This document shows positions 12,061-24,000 of a stretch of 64,000 nt of DNA, in pieces (positions within the stretch are counted from its first letter, which is position 1; every line of letters starts with the position of its first letter). Source of the stretch: Takifugu bimaculatus (taxonomy: Eukaryota > Chordata > Actinopteri > Tetraodontiformes > Tetraodontidae); NCBI GenBank assembly GCA_004026145.2, contig SWLE01000560.1, forward strand, positions 1 to 64,000, written 5' to 3'. The position numbers and the translations under genes were made by a program. Under the pieces are notes generated by a model, which saw nothing but the letters and a program-made list of their open reading frames with translations, searched no databases and was not told the origin of the DNA.

Positions 12061-12440
12061 AGTGGTTAAAAATCCGATGAATGTGATCATCAAAATGCAC
12101 AAATTCTGTCTTAAATCAGCATCGGCCGTCTTTGTTCATTTAAATATATGGAGCAGTGATCCAGGATTAAACGTTGCTGTTGTCCAAGATTACTGACTGA
12201 TCCATGATGTGTAACAGATTTCTATTATATCGATTAACGTGAATGTTTGCATTGAAATTTGACAGAAATCTGCAGAATGTAAACTGTATAAAAGTTCACT
12301 TTCCCAGAAACAGTTGCAGTCTCATTATGGGCTGTAACTGTAGGAGCTCCAGCTTATGTCATTAGAATCTACATGATTCAGTTTATTCATGCTTTTAGTG
12401 CTCTTTTGACTGAATTTTACCAGGTAAAAATGTACCTTTT
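12061..12440. other. No recognisable gene
   Basis: AT-rich sequence without splice-flanked open frames or recognisable element ends. Confidence 0.4.
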
Positions 12441-13080
12441 CTGCCCCCAATAAAAGAGTTCCTCTGGTAATGACTTATTAGCACACAGGCAAACAGGAAC
12501 TCAGGCAGACACTAAGGAAACACAGGAAATAGTCTGTTCTTCAGGCTCAGGGCCCACACAAAGTCTATGGGTTGCAGGCTCGGGGAGTGGGACGAGCAGA
12601 GATGGAATGCGGCACCAAGGGGGAAGGTCGTAAATCCTCGGAACTGTACAGTTCCGCTGACAGTGGGCAGGAGTGACAGAAAGGGGCTTACAGGAGAGGA
12701 GGCTGACGATGTAGCGGAGCAGACTGGGGACGAGCAGCAGCGAAGTCGGGGCCAGACGGAGAAGTCAAAACCAGGTGAGCAGCAGACAGGAACCAGAAAC
12801 GCTGAGGCAGAAGTCGTAGTCAGGGGCAGAAAGCAGGTAGGCTGACCAGGGAACAGATGAGGCAGGCAGAACGGAGACAGGCAGGGTCGGTAACGGGTAA
12901 TCCAGCAGGGAAATAACGCTGGAAAGTATCGCATCAAGGCAGAAGAACAATCTGGCAAAGAGTGAGAGTGCAGGGGAGGCTGATAGCAGGGCTGGTTGGG
13001 AATGAGCTGCAGCTGTGCTGCAGGTGAGTGGAGCAGAGGCAGGGGGACAGGAGGGAACTGGGGAAATGGAGCTGTGACAA
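12441..13080. mobile_element. Interspersed repeat, class undetermined
   Basis: A purine-rich stretch (AACTCAGGCAGACAC, CAGACAGGAACCAG, GCAATCTGGCAAAGAG-like) that I recognise as a dispersed teleost repeat body. It has no coding frame, LTR or terminal repeat that lets me name the class. Confidence 0.4.
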
Positions 13081-13802
13081 ACGGTGATCTATATGTAGCT
13101 ATATGTAGCTATAGCGTCATTGGCCTCCACTCCAGCCACTCCTGGTAGTTCCTCAAAAACACTCAGTTTCTAGTGGATGCACAATCTGTGGAAGCCAACA
13201 TAGAAACTTCTGAAGAGCCAAAGTTCTTGCAACAAAAATATAGTCCCCAATTAGCTTGTTTTGTTATCACACAACCCCGTCCCCATTATCTTAAGAGAAT
13301 ATAAAAGAATGAGTGGAGACAGAGGAGAGAATGAGACGTTTTTGGTGCGTGTCGCTCTTGATTTAGTGTTTATTTTTGCAGTAAACTTAAAGGAGGCCTT
13401 TTCACTTTATGTTTGATTCCATTTAAGCTGATATTCCATTCTTGACATTCTGATGGGTTTTTGCTGGCTGCAGCTGAAATATTCCAATGCTCCATGTCAC
13501 AGAGACAGTAAATACTAAACCCTAAAGATTCTGAAGGCATGATGTAAAATAGTAACGTATAATACAGACATTTGAAGAGACAATTAAGAGAATGTTTCCA
13601 TGCTTCTAAGAGTGGCCGAGGAGCCATTTAGAACTTTATAAAGAAGCATTGTGTGATACCAGGAACTAATTTAACTTCAAGGCGAAGCTGCTTCTGCTTT
13701 GTCGACCATCGACTGATCTCCTGAAAGTCCACCAGCGCTTTTTAAAAACTGAATTTTTCATCTATGAAGGGAGTAGACGGCAGATGTTTCCACAGATGCT
13801 CT

Positions 13803-15449
13803 TCACCAGTCGTCAGTGAGTGATGCAGCAGATGAGCGGGAGTTGACTGGCTTCAACCAGCCATGTCTCAATGTCTCCAGCCCATAGTGTGGATTCTCTA
13901 CGAGATCAGACAGCAGCTTCACTCCTGAATCCTGCAGCTGGTTCTGTCTCAGGTCCAGTTCTCTGAGATGGGAGGGATTGGACCTCAGCGCCGAGGCCAG
14001 AGAGTCACAGCTGATCTCTGATAAGCTGCAGTCCCTTAATCTAAATAAAGAAGGGAAACTTTTATAAGGTTATAAGTGAAACCAGTATTCATCTGAAAGG
14101 TTAATCAAAGGCATGATCTGTAAATATTTAATTTAGTTACAGGTTTAAAAATGATAGTAATATGTAATTACCACAATTCCAACCTCTCAGGTTTACACTG
14201 TTCCAGAGGAGAATATATATTGTTCTGGCCCTCACTCTTCCCAGGTTCTCCCACCTCTTTCCCTCCCATCTCATCATGGAGATCCATCTCACCTGTGGCT
14301 CATCTTTAAAGGCACAACCTGTCTTAGATGACTTCCTGTCTCCCTCAACATCTCCCTCCTCGTTGGCTGGTGTCGACCAGGCACCCTCACCTAGTTTTGT
14401 CTAATTTTGGTTCCCATCTGTCGGCTTTTTCATTGTCCTTAAATCAATTTATCATGAATAAGTGGTCCCCGTGTGGCCCTCCCTCCTGAAGGAACTGGGC
14501 ACAACACACACACTCAGAAAGTGTGAGGACCCTCGGATGGAATAATGGACATTTTGAGAATGGTGTTTACCCCAGAGTTTCCAGTCGGCAGTTTGGATCC
14601 TGGAGAAAACCACAGAGCAGCTTCACTCCTGAATCCTGCAGCTGGTTCTGTCTCAGATCCAGTTCTCTGAGATGGGAGGGATTGGACCTCAGCGCCGAGG
14701 CCAGAGAGTCACAGCTGATCTCTGATAAGCTGCAGTCCCTTAATCTAAATACAGAAGGGAAACTTTTATAAGGTTATAAGTGAAACCAGTATTAATCTGA
14801 AAGGTTAATCAAAGGCATGATCTGTAAATATTTAATTTAGTTACAGGTTAAAAAATGATAGTAATATGTAATTACCACAATTCCAACCTCTCAGGTTTGC
14901 ACTGTTCCAGAGGAGAATATATATTGTTCTGGCCCTCACTCTTCCCAGGTTCTCCCACCTCTTTCCCTCCCATCTCATCATGGAGATCCATCTCACCTGT
15001 GGCTCATCTTTAAAGGCACAACCTGTCTTAGATGACTTCCTGTCTCCCTCACCATCTCCCTCCTCGTTGGCTGGTGTCTACCAGGCACCCTCACCTAGTT
15101 TTGTCTAATTTTGGTGACCATCTGTCGGCTTTTTCATTGTCCTTAAATCAGTTTATCATGAATAAGTGGTCCCCGTGTGGCCCTCCCTCCTGAAGGAACT
15201 GGGCACAACACACACACTCAGAAAGTGTGAGGACCCTCGGATGGAATAATGGACATTTTTGAGAATGGTGTTTACCTCAGAGTTTCCAGTCGGCAGTTTG
15301 GAAAGTGGAGAAAACCACAGAGCAGCTTCACTCCTGAATCCTGCAGCTGGTTCTGACCCAGGTCCAGTTCTCTGAGATTGGAGGGATTGGACCTCAGCGC
15401 CGAGGCCAGAGAGCCACAGCTGATCTCTGATAAACTGCAGTCACTCAAT
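13803..15449 (-). repeat. 704-bp tandem duplication of an LRR exon plus intron
   Basis: The upper ends of three successive LRR exons fall at 14040, 14744 and 15449, a spacing of 704 and 705 bp. The introns between them are nearly identical, including 'ctcttcccaggttctcccacc' and 'tcctgaaggaactgggcaca'. Exon plus intron were therefore duplicated as a unit, recently or with ongoing homogenisation. Confidence 0.85.
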
Positions 15450-18400
15450 CTGAAAAATGCAGGATGAGGTTATACGGTGCAGGTCTGCATGTTATCTGCG
15501 TCAGTACTAAACCTACGTTAGTTCTTAGTTGGGTCAGACCTGAATTCACGATATTACAAGGAATTTTTTTAATGTGGTGCATCACAGCAGTGTTGAGAAC
15601 AGCCTCACTTCACCATCTTAGCAGCTGGTATATAGGTAGAAAAATGAAGACTGACCTGAGCCTCTCCAGTTTACAGTTTGGACTCTCCAGTCCAGAACAG
15701 AGCCGCTTCACTCCTGAATCCTGCAACGTGTTGTAGCTCAGGTCCAGAACCCTCAGATGGGAGAGGTTGGACTTCAGAGCTGAGGCCACAGAATCACAGC
15801 TGGTCTCTGATAACCAGCAGCCTCTTAGGCTAAAATAACAATTATTTTGAGAGAAGACAAATAAAAATCAACATGTTCCAGAGCAAAACACAGCTTACAA
15901 GCAACAAACCTCTGGTCCTGCACCGGCTTATCTGCCGTATGTTCCTATTTTGGGTTCTTTCAGGGCGGTTGGACCAGATCTACAGCGTATGTAAAGTGTG
16001 TGTGGGTCAAAATACCTTCCAAGTTTGTGAAACCACATTTCTCAATAGCACTCAACTCTTGTCAGGAGTTGGGACAAAGCGACCCACTCCTGATAGCTTG
16101 TGGGCGATGCTGCAGCGACCCTGCAATCCCTACACTCTCTGGTGAAACCAAATCAAAGGTTTTAGACACTGCTGGATGCTGGAAGGGTGGCTATAGTCTG
16201 GACGCATCGTTCCCCTGACTGCACATTTCTCCAACAATGATTGGCAGCTGGTGTCACTTGTTCTCCAGATGAGAGAAGGAAAGAGAGCCCCCCCACAGTG
16301 TGTTTGATTGCCCCACTGCAAGCTCAACGCTGCCAGAAAACATTGCAGGAGCATCAATTCCCCTCAGGGCATCAACAAGGAGCTCAGGAAAAGGTGCAGC
16401 TGCCACCTACTAGAGACAAGCACACTGAGCTGAGATTCAAAGCCCTCTCCTCCCAAGAGAAGAGCTTGTTTGTTGGAGGCTCTTCTGGGCGATACCTGGT
16501 GCCACAGCTCCAGCTCAGCCCGTCTCTGGAGCTGAGGTGGACCTGAGCAAGTTTCATGGTTCTCCACCACTTCCTCTCGCTGAGGACCTTCTCAGCTGGT
16601 GGTTTCTGCTCCACCTTCCAAGTTGAGCAGGTGATACTTCTGCATTCCTGCCACCAGTGTCTCTGCAGAAAGACTCTTCTCTACTGTTTTATATTATATT
16701 GTAGAAAATTAGGATTTTTGGTTGATGTCTTAGATGTTGTTGACTAAGAGCAGGTTTTCCTTTAATAACATAGAAAGATTCGAATAGAAGAGCAAATGTA
16801 TTATTTTATGAGCTACTTCCACTACTATTATATACACATACTTCCATATTGTCTTAGATTGCAAGCTGCATTTATTGCATCGTTCATAGAAAGTCATATT
16901 TGTGAGGAGAAAAACTCCAATAAGGTCATTTTCTTTAATGACCATTACAAAAGGGTTAGGGTTAGGTAAGGAGGCGATGAACAAACAGATTTATATAAAA
17001 ATGTGTGAAAACTTATGGATGGAAACCTTTTTAAAATGGTTGCATTGTGTAGAATCGGTGTAGAATCAACTTGTTGACTTCTGATTTGGACTCCAATGGA
17101 AGTGAGGTGCAACAATTGTGGATGCTGAAAGCTTCAGATCTTCATGAAGGTTTCTGTGGTTGGACTGACCTGCTGTCCCTTTAAGAGGGAGGCAGCTTTG
17201 GGCTTCTGGCTGGAATGAAGCCACCTAAGATGAGAATGACTGCAGGCTTTCGGTACCAAGGTTTAACAGGGTGCTCACTTCACACTTGGGCTTTTCTCTT
17301 TTTTGGGATGGCTCTTCTCAGGAGAGAAGGGGCATGGCACACTGCAGCAGCTTTCTTTTTGGGGTTTCTAGTTTTCCTTCTGATCTTTAAAAGACAGGAA
17401 GAACCATTTTTGATTGGTCTGAATGTTTGGGCGGTTTTGTGGCCAGCCTAAAATAAAACAAGACAAATCTACAACTGATACTTCCTTTCTAGTCATTGAT
17501 GACCATCCTCACATGGGACAGATTTCCACAACCAATTTAATACTGCAAATCTGTCCTGTGTGGTCTTTTTTCTGAGAACTGTAACACTACGTTTATAACA
17601 AAGATCAAACATGGAAACCGTTATTGTCTCACTAGTTACACCTGGGAAAGTACTGGATCATCTCTGACTGACCTGAGAGTCTCCGGCTTACAGAGAGGAT
17701 CCTGGAGAAAACCACAGAGCAGCTTCACTGCTGGATCCTTCAGCTGGTTCCTACTCAGGTCCAGAACCCTCAGATGGGAGGGATTGGACCTCAGCGCCGA
17801 GGCCAGAGAGTCACAGCTGAGCTCTGATAACCTGCAGCTGCTCAGTCTGGATAAGGAATTATGGCAAGAAATGATCTCTTATTGGAGGAAAAGTCATATT
17901 ACACTTGCTGAAAAACATTATTTCATTTTATTTCATTATTTAATCAGGGCCCTTGGAGTCAGGAGAGCTCTGGCCCCCACTGATAAACTGGGATATTACA
18001 GCAACAACATAGTTAAAAAGTATCTATAAAATTGATTTTTAATGGCTCATTTAAATTCATACTAAACTTCTCTTCTCCAAAAGTCAATGGAGTTTATCTT
18101 GAAGCCTTTCATTGTTTCGTTGTTATGTCGAAGATAAAAGGAAGCTGACCTGAGAGTCTCCAGCTCACAGAGAGGATCCTGGAGAGCACCACAGAGCAGC
18201 TCCATCCCAGAATCCTCTAGACTGATGTAGCTCAGGTCCAGAACCCTCAGATGGGAGGGATTGGACCTCAGCGCCGAGGCCAGAGAGCCACAGCTGATCT
18301 CTGATAACCTGCAGTCACTCAGTCTGGAAAAGGAATAAATGGGGCAAATAAAAACACATTTCTAAATCTGAAAATGAAGAGAAAAGCAGAAAATGTAAAG

Positions 18401-21400
18401 AAATTTAGAAAAGACCAACAGAGGCCTCCTGACCTGAGCGTCTCCAGTCTGCAGTTTGGATGCATCATTGCAGAAGACAGTAACTTTACTCCGGTATCTG
18501 TCAGGCTTTGGTTCTCGCTTAAGTCCAGCTCCCGTAGATGAGAAGGGTTTGACGTCATTGCTGAGGCCACAACTTCCCAATGACTCGTTGAAAGAACACG
18601 ACCAGACAGTCTGTTGTGTATGAAACAAAAATAGTGAGTCAAACTTTGGGATTTCTAATCAACTTATCTGAGAAGCTACCTCAACACAAATGTAGCTCAT
18701 TTCCTGGAAAAGCTAAATTCAACACCGTAGAGCAACAGTTTGAACGACCATCAGATCTGAAATGCAACTGAATTATTCTCAACATTTGTCTTATTTTAGA
18801 ACAGCTCATAATTACTCAATATTTAAAATGATTGTAGCAAATGGTTTAAAGAAACGTGCATCTTTTTATCTGTCTATCGGCTCTTTGGATATTTTGCATT
18901 TCATCCAATTTGTACGATGGTGCGTCAAGTCTTAATTCAGCGATCCGATCGATGACATCAGAGTCTCTGGTTGCATCGATTGCCCTCAGCTTCTGTTCTA
19001 TCTGCCTGTTTCCCTTCAAATCATTTTCACTGCACCTTTTGTTGCTAGTGATGAAGTTGCCACCTAACGGGTGTGGAAAGGCTCAAACAACTTTGTGGGT
19101 CACATAAAGGCTCCAAACGGAACCGCCACAAAGACCTAAAACACCCATTTAAACCAACAAGGCCGGCTGTTTTTACATTGAACAAATGAAGCAAAATAGT
19201 CACGTGTCATTAGTTAAAATGTGTTTTTCTGTCGTTTGAATACGATGTATACAAACAAACAAAAGTTATTTAATGACATGACAGTAATTTCATGATAGTC
19301 AGTTAACTTGTGGCTCCTATTATTCCTGCCTTATGTTGGTTTGTCTGGATTGACCTTTGAACTTATATCCAGCCAGTGTTGAACATTTCTGGATGAATTG
19401 TTGTTGTTTTAATTTATGGACGCTGCAATGGAGATAAAGAATTGAAGGAATGACCACTGGAGGGGGTATTGCTACCTGACATGATCCACTCGCTTGATTT
19501 AAATGCCGATGTCCGGCCCCAAAAATCTTTACTTACTGGAACTTCCTGCAGTTCCTCACAGCTGGAATCAGGCGACGTCGTCCCGCCACTGAGGTGTTGT
19601 ACTGCTGCAGGTTCAGCTCATCCAGAACCTCCTCTGACATCTGCAGCAGGTAGGCCAGAGCTGAACAGTGGATCTCTGACAGTCTCCTCTCTGATTTCTC
19701 CCCTGACTTCAGGAACTCTTGGATCTCCTGATGGACTGACTGATCCTTCATCTCCATCAGACAGTGGAAGATGTTGATGCTTCTGTCTGGGGAGATTCCA
19801 TCACTGTTCATCTCCTTCAGGTTGTTGAGGACCTTCTGGATGGTTTCTGGATGGCTGTTCCTCTGATCCATCAGTCCACCCAAGATCCTCTGATTGGACT
19901 CCAGAGAGAGACCATGAAGGAAGCGAACAAACAAGTCCAGGTGGCCATTTTCACTTTTGAGAGATTTCATTAGTTCTCTCCTGAGGAAGCCATCAAGAGA
20001 TTTGATTGGTTCAGAATATTCTAGGAACTGACTTATAACCGCTGTGTCTTTCCTGGTGTGACGGTGGAACATGTAGACGGCAGCCAGAAACTCCTGAACG
20101 CTCAGATGAACAAAGCAGTAGACTGATTTCTGGAAGATCACACTCTCTCTCTTGAAGATCTCTGTACAAACTCCTGAGTACACCGACACCTCAGAGACGT
20201 CCAGTCCACATCGCTTCAGGTCTTTTGAGTAGAACATGATGTTTCCTTTCTCCAGATGTTCAAACGCCAGCCGACCCAACTTCAGAAGGAGTTCTTTATC
20301 AGCCTCAGTCAGTTCCTCTGGTCTCTGCTTTCCTCCATACTTCTGCTTCTTCCTCTTTATCTGAACCCTCAGGAAGTGTGAGTAGAGGTCAGTCAGGGTT
20401 TTGGGCAGCTCTCCTCTCTGGTCTCTGGTCATCATGTCCTCCAGAACTATAGCAGTGATCCAGCAGAACACTGGGATCAGACACATGATGTGGAGGCTCC
20501 TGGAGGCCTTGATGTGTGAGATGATTCTCTTGGACAGATCTTCATCACTGAACCTCCTCCTGAAGTACTCCTCCTTCTGGGAGTCAGTGAAGCCTCGTAC
20601 TTCTGTGATCCTGTCAACACACGAGGGAGGAATCTGATGGGCTGCTGCAGGTCTGGAGGTGATCCAGATGAGAGCTGAGGGAAGCAGGTTCCCCTGGATG
20701 AGGTTCACCAGGAGCACCTCAACGGACGATACTTGTGTGACATCACAGATGACCTGATGGTGGTTGAAACCCAGTGAAAATCTGCTTTCATCCAGGCCAT
20801 CAAAGATGAACAGAAGTTTCCAGACAGTCAGATCTTCTGCTCTGATCTTCTGTAATGTTGGATGGAAAACATGAAGCAGTGAGAGAAGACTGTGCTGCTC
20901 ATCTCTGATCAAGTTCAGCTCCCTGCATGAGAGCGGAAGCACCAGACTGATGTCTTGGTTCTCCAAACCTTCTGCCCAGTCCAGACTGAACTTCTGCACT
21001 GAGAAGGTTTTTCCAACGCCGGCGACACCGTTGGTCAGAACCACTCTGATGTGTCTCTGTTGCTCAGATAAGACTTTGAAGATGTCCTGGCACTTGATTG
21101 GAGTGTCCTGGATGTTCTTCTTGGAGGTTCTCTCAAGCTGTCTCACCTCATGTTGTGTGTCCACCTCCTCACTTTGTCCCTCAGTGATGTAGAGCTCAGT
21201 GTAGATCTTGTTCAGCAGGGTTCCACTTCCTGCTTCATGAGTTCCTTCAGTCACATGTTCACATCTTCTCTTCAGACTCATCTTATGACCTTCTATCACC
21301 TCCTGCAGATCACTTCCTGAAGATAAGTAAACCAATGATTTCCATCTATAATAAATCATCAACACAACTACAAATTCATGACATCACAAATTAAATCTCA

Positions 21401-21900
21401 TATTGAACAGTTTTACTTTGTTTGGGCTTCATTTCAGCATCTCCAGATCTGCTTCCAGATTGTGAACAAGAGGACTCTCCTGGTGGAGCTGACTGGTCCC
21501 AGTTTGATAGGATGTGCTCCCCCCTCTCACTATGAAACACATCTCTATTAGTCCTTTGATTTATAGGATGAAAGAACCTGATCAAGACTCAGTATTGTTC
21601 CAGCATTTATGTCTGAATTCATCTTTCAGTTTAAACCTGATTCTTGTTTCTAATCAACAATATTCACATTAAGTCTGTAACTATATGACTGTCTGAGGTT
21701 TAAGTGTTAAACATCTCCAATAATAAACTCACAACCTGCTGCTGTTAATGTGACTAACAGCTGCCACACAAACACATCATCACGCTTTAGTTTTCTTACA
21801 TTTCCTCTGAACTTCTGAAGTTTATTGTATCATCTTTGGACCGGTCACTCTTCAGGGACACACAGCTGGGCACTGTGGACTCTGCTCTGTCCTCGTCCAT
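13803..21900 (-). CDS. Fish-specific NLR (NLRC3-like) receptor, NLR gene 1
   Basis: Multi-exon innate-immune NTPase receptor. Coding exons in order: 21900-21800 (MDEDRAES, PSCVSLKSDRS), a large exon 21316-19537 (FISNA then NACHT), and LRR exons 18610-18434 (177 bp), 18323-18150, 17846-17673, 15829-15656, 15449-15276 and 14744-14571 (174 bp each), then a terminal LRR exon 14040-13803 ending in TGA. Walker A is GVAGVGKT (about 21029-21006) and Walker B is LLFIFDGLDE (about 20816-20787). LRR exons encode the repeat SNPSHLRELDL...L.DSGVKLL. Exon junction phases agree: the NACHT exon ends NCRKFQ, joining LSGRVLS. A further small exon may lie at 21.42-21.56 kb (ESSCSQSG). No B30.2 exon follows the last LRR, although many relatives have one. 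Expected product is cytosolic. No stop or frameshift was seen in these exons. Confidence 0.85.
15830..17672. other. Long NLR intron, no recognised gene
   Basis: Intron between two LRR exons. It holds short open frames on both strands without recognisable domains and two telomere-like TTAGGG copies near 16.96 kb. A transposon remnant is possible but I cannot name one. Confidence 0.4.
18611..19536. other. NLR intron between NACHT and first LRR exon
   Basis: Non-coding; nothing recognised apart from the flanking splice sites. Confidence 0.5.
19537..21316 (-). CDS. FISNA-NACHT exon of NLR gene 1
   Basis: One 1,780-bp exon between an acceptor (TTATCTTCAG) and a donor (CCA|GTAAGT). It holds the FISNA segment (KIYTELYITEGQSEEVD), the linker DIFKVLSEQQRHIRVVLTNG, Walker A, Walker B, the sensor-like WITSRPAAA, and the NACHT-associated helical part (VYCFVHLSVQEFLAAVYMF). 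The reading frame is intact throughout, which suggests a functional gene or very recent loss. Confidence 0.9.
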
Positions 21901-22870
21901 CCTGAGGAAACATCAGAAATAGTGATGAGACTGTGATGAAGGTAAATAATCTGTAGAGGTTGTAGTTAAATAATCCCAATTCACTGCATTTTTATCAAAC
22001 AGGAACATTTCTAATCCATTCTGGATAACAACTGAATCAATAAATCAATGATGTCTCTGTATCATTTTCATGTTTTCAGAGTTTAAGCTGCTTTTTTTAA
22101 CTGTTCCCTGCAGTGAGAAAAGAACTGGCCCCTTTTCCAGCCCCTCATCCTGCAGCACTGAATGTGCTCTAAAGTTCTTTCCAGAGCAAACGTCTCTGCA
22201 CTTGCAGCAACATGTTGTAGTCATGGATCCGTGAGGAGAACCGGATACAGGAAACGCCCCCACTTTGATCCCAAAACCCAACTGGTGGCCAACGGTGGTC
22301 CGGCAACGACGGGGACGCTGGTCCATCGGGCCCACAACACTGGTTTTCCACAGGCCAACATGGTGAAAGGACTGTCTTCAGCTCAGCCACTAATTTATCT
22401 GGTGCTACATAAACATACTAGTCAGGACTTTTTAACTTCCCTCCTTTGTTCCCCTCTTCAATTATTTCTATGATCCAAGTCCTCAAAGATCACTGCTCTA
22501 TTTAAAATAGATGAAAGAAATGACACCCACTCCTGCATTTCTTTCACAGTGGTTCCACAACATAGAACAATAAACCACTGTGAAAAAACGTGCAACATGA
22601 ACCAAAATCCTGTTGGTGTCCTGTGATCCTGTGTGGATTTAGTTATTTAGTTTAGTTTCTTAAATTGGTCCGGCTGAGAGATGCTAACTTGCCCACGATT
22701 AGATGTTGTTTGACAGGTAATACCAAAATATCCAGCTGTGACCTGGACTGTTGAACAACTCTAATAACTCTAAGAGCTTTTCACCTGTCACAAAAAAGTT
22801 TTAAAATGTTGTTAATACCTGTTAAGACTCTCTAACAACGTTAACAGCATGATACTCACTTTACACTCAC

Positions 22871-22925
22871 CTTGTCGCTCTTCCTGCTTCGTCTGAACAG
22901 AATACTTTCACTTTAACTTTTAAAA
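22871..22925 (-). promoter_or_regulatory. Proximal promoter and 5'UTR exon of NLR gene 1
   Basis: The minus strand reads a leader ending GACGAAGCAGGAAGAGCGAC + AAG and then donor GTGAGTG (GT at 22870-22869). Just upstream is TTAAAGTGAAAG (around 22918-22904). The equivalent place in NLR gene 2 has GAAAGTGAAAG, so one of the two GAAA cores of an ISRE-like element has changed G to T here. No direct evidence of transcription. Confidence 0.5.
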
Positions 22926-23289
22926 CCTAATCAACAGCTTCATGGTGTATATATTACTACCATAAAAGCGTTCTTGGAGGGTTTAAAGATCAAAGTTCTT
23001 TTAGGATCAGTAGCAAAGAGCAGAAAAATAAACTAAACTTCACTTAGAAAGACTATTCAACTATAACTAAAGCCAGACTATAAGAAAGTTAAATAAGACC
23101 TCTTCATTTATAATGTATAACGATGTTTTGTGTTAAAACTAAATATGAAGTCTTGTTGAATTTTCTTAAGCCAAGAATTCTTCAGCTCTATGCAGCTCTT
23201 CAATAGTAACAAAAATGTTTTCAAATCTTGATTTTATCTCCAAACACAACTGTCAATTCTTTTCAATAATGCTCTTCGTTTCCACTCAC

Positions 23290-23345
23290 CTTGTCGGTCT
23301 TCAGTCTTCCTGCTCAGTCTGAATGGAAAACTTTTACCTTTCCTT
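23290..23345 (-). promoter_or_regulatory. Second, upstream 5'UTR exon candidate of NLR gene 1
   Basis: A sequence similar to the proximal leader (CTGAGCAGGAAGACTGAAGA, then CCGACAAG and donor GTGAGTG, GT at 23289-23288). The surrounding bases (CCCTCC...CTTTTATAGTAGT, CCATAAAGTTGTT) also match the proximal copy, so the promoter and first exon appear tandemly duplicated within about 430 bp. Confidence 0.45.
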
Positions 23346-24000
23346 TTTCCTCTGTTAATGAACAACTTTATGGCTGTTGATTAATATTCCACTACTATAA
23401 AAGGATTCTGGGAGGGTTCAAGATTAAAAGTTGTTTTGCTATTTTAATGCCATAAATATGTTTTTGCATTTAAATTAAAACTGACTAACTTAGTTAAATA
23501 AATAAATAAGATTTATGATGCTTGACAGATTTTAAAGACTTGTAAAAGCAGCATATTTCTGCAGCCCTGGAGTCCAGGAGGAGCAGCAGAGGTCCGAATG
23601 TGTCGGAGCGCATTTGACTATTGTCTGCAGTTCCACGCGTGTCCACCGGGTGGCGGTAAAGCACCACATGATATTTCTCCTTTTTGGAACTTCTTCAGCT
23701 GCGTTGAGCTTTAAATCTTCACCTGTCGCTCCCTTCAAGCTCTAAACTCTGCGGTTCTGTGTGTAGTTTGTTGGTTTGAATATTTCTGATGAATTCTGAT
23801 GATGATGAGTGAAACTGTCAATAGAAAATTCGTCCATTGTTCTACTGCGTCACACATTTTCATTATTTATTGTCATTTTTGGGTCTAAACTGGGCCAGTT
23901 CTGTGAGCTGTTTTGCTTTTTCTGTGGACCAGATGTTCCAGGCAGGTTCCATCATCGGACACAGACGGAGACGGGTCACGTGACAACAGTCAGCCTTTAG

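Noticed and set aside
12512..12958. 148-codon antisense frame
   Set aside because: Lies in a dispersed repeat, with a hydrophobic low-complexity translation and no domain.
16955..16970. Interstitial telomeric repeat (TTAGGG)
   Set aside because: Only two copies; expected by chance or trivial.
17215..17451. 78-codon frame with two hydrophobic stretches (possible membrane protein)
   Set aside because: It lies in an NLR intron on the opposite strand, with no homologue recognised and no splice or promoter context.
22045..22473. Open frames of about 100 codons on both strands, repeated at 62.43-62.86 kb
   Set aside because: They lie in the first NLR intron, overlap each other on opposite strands and show no domain or splice support; their conservation reflects the arm duplication.
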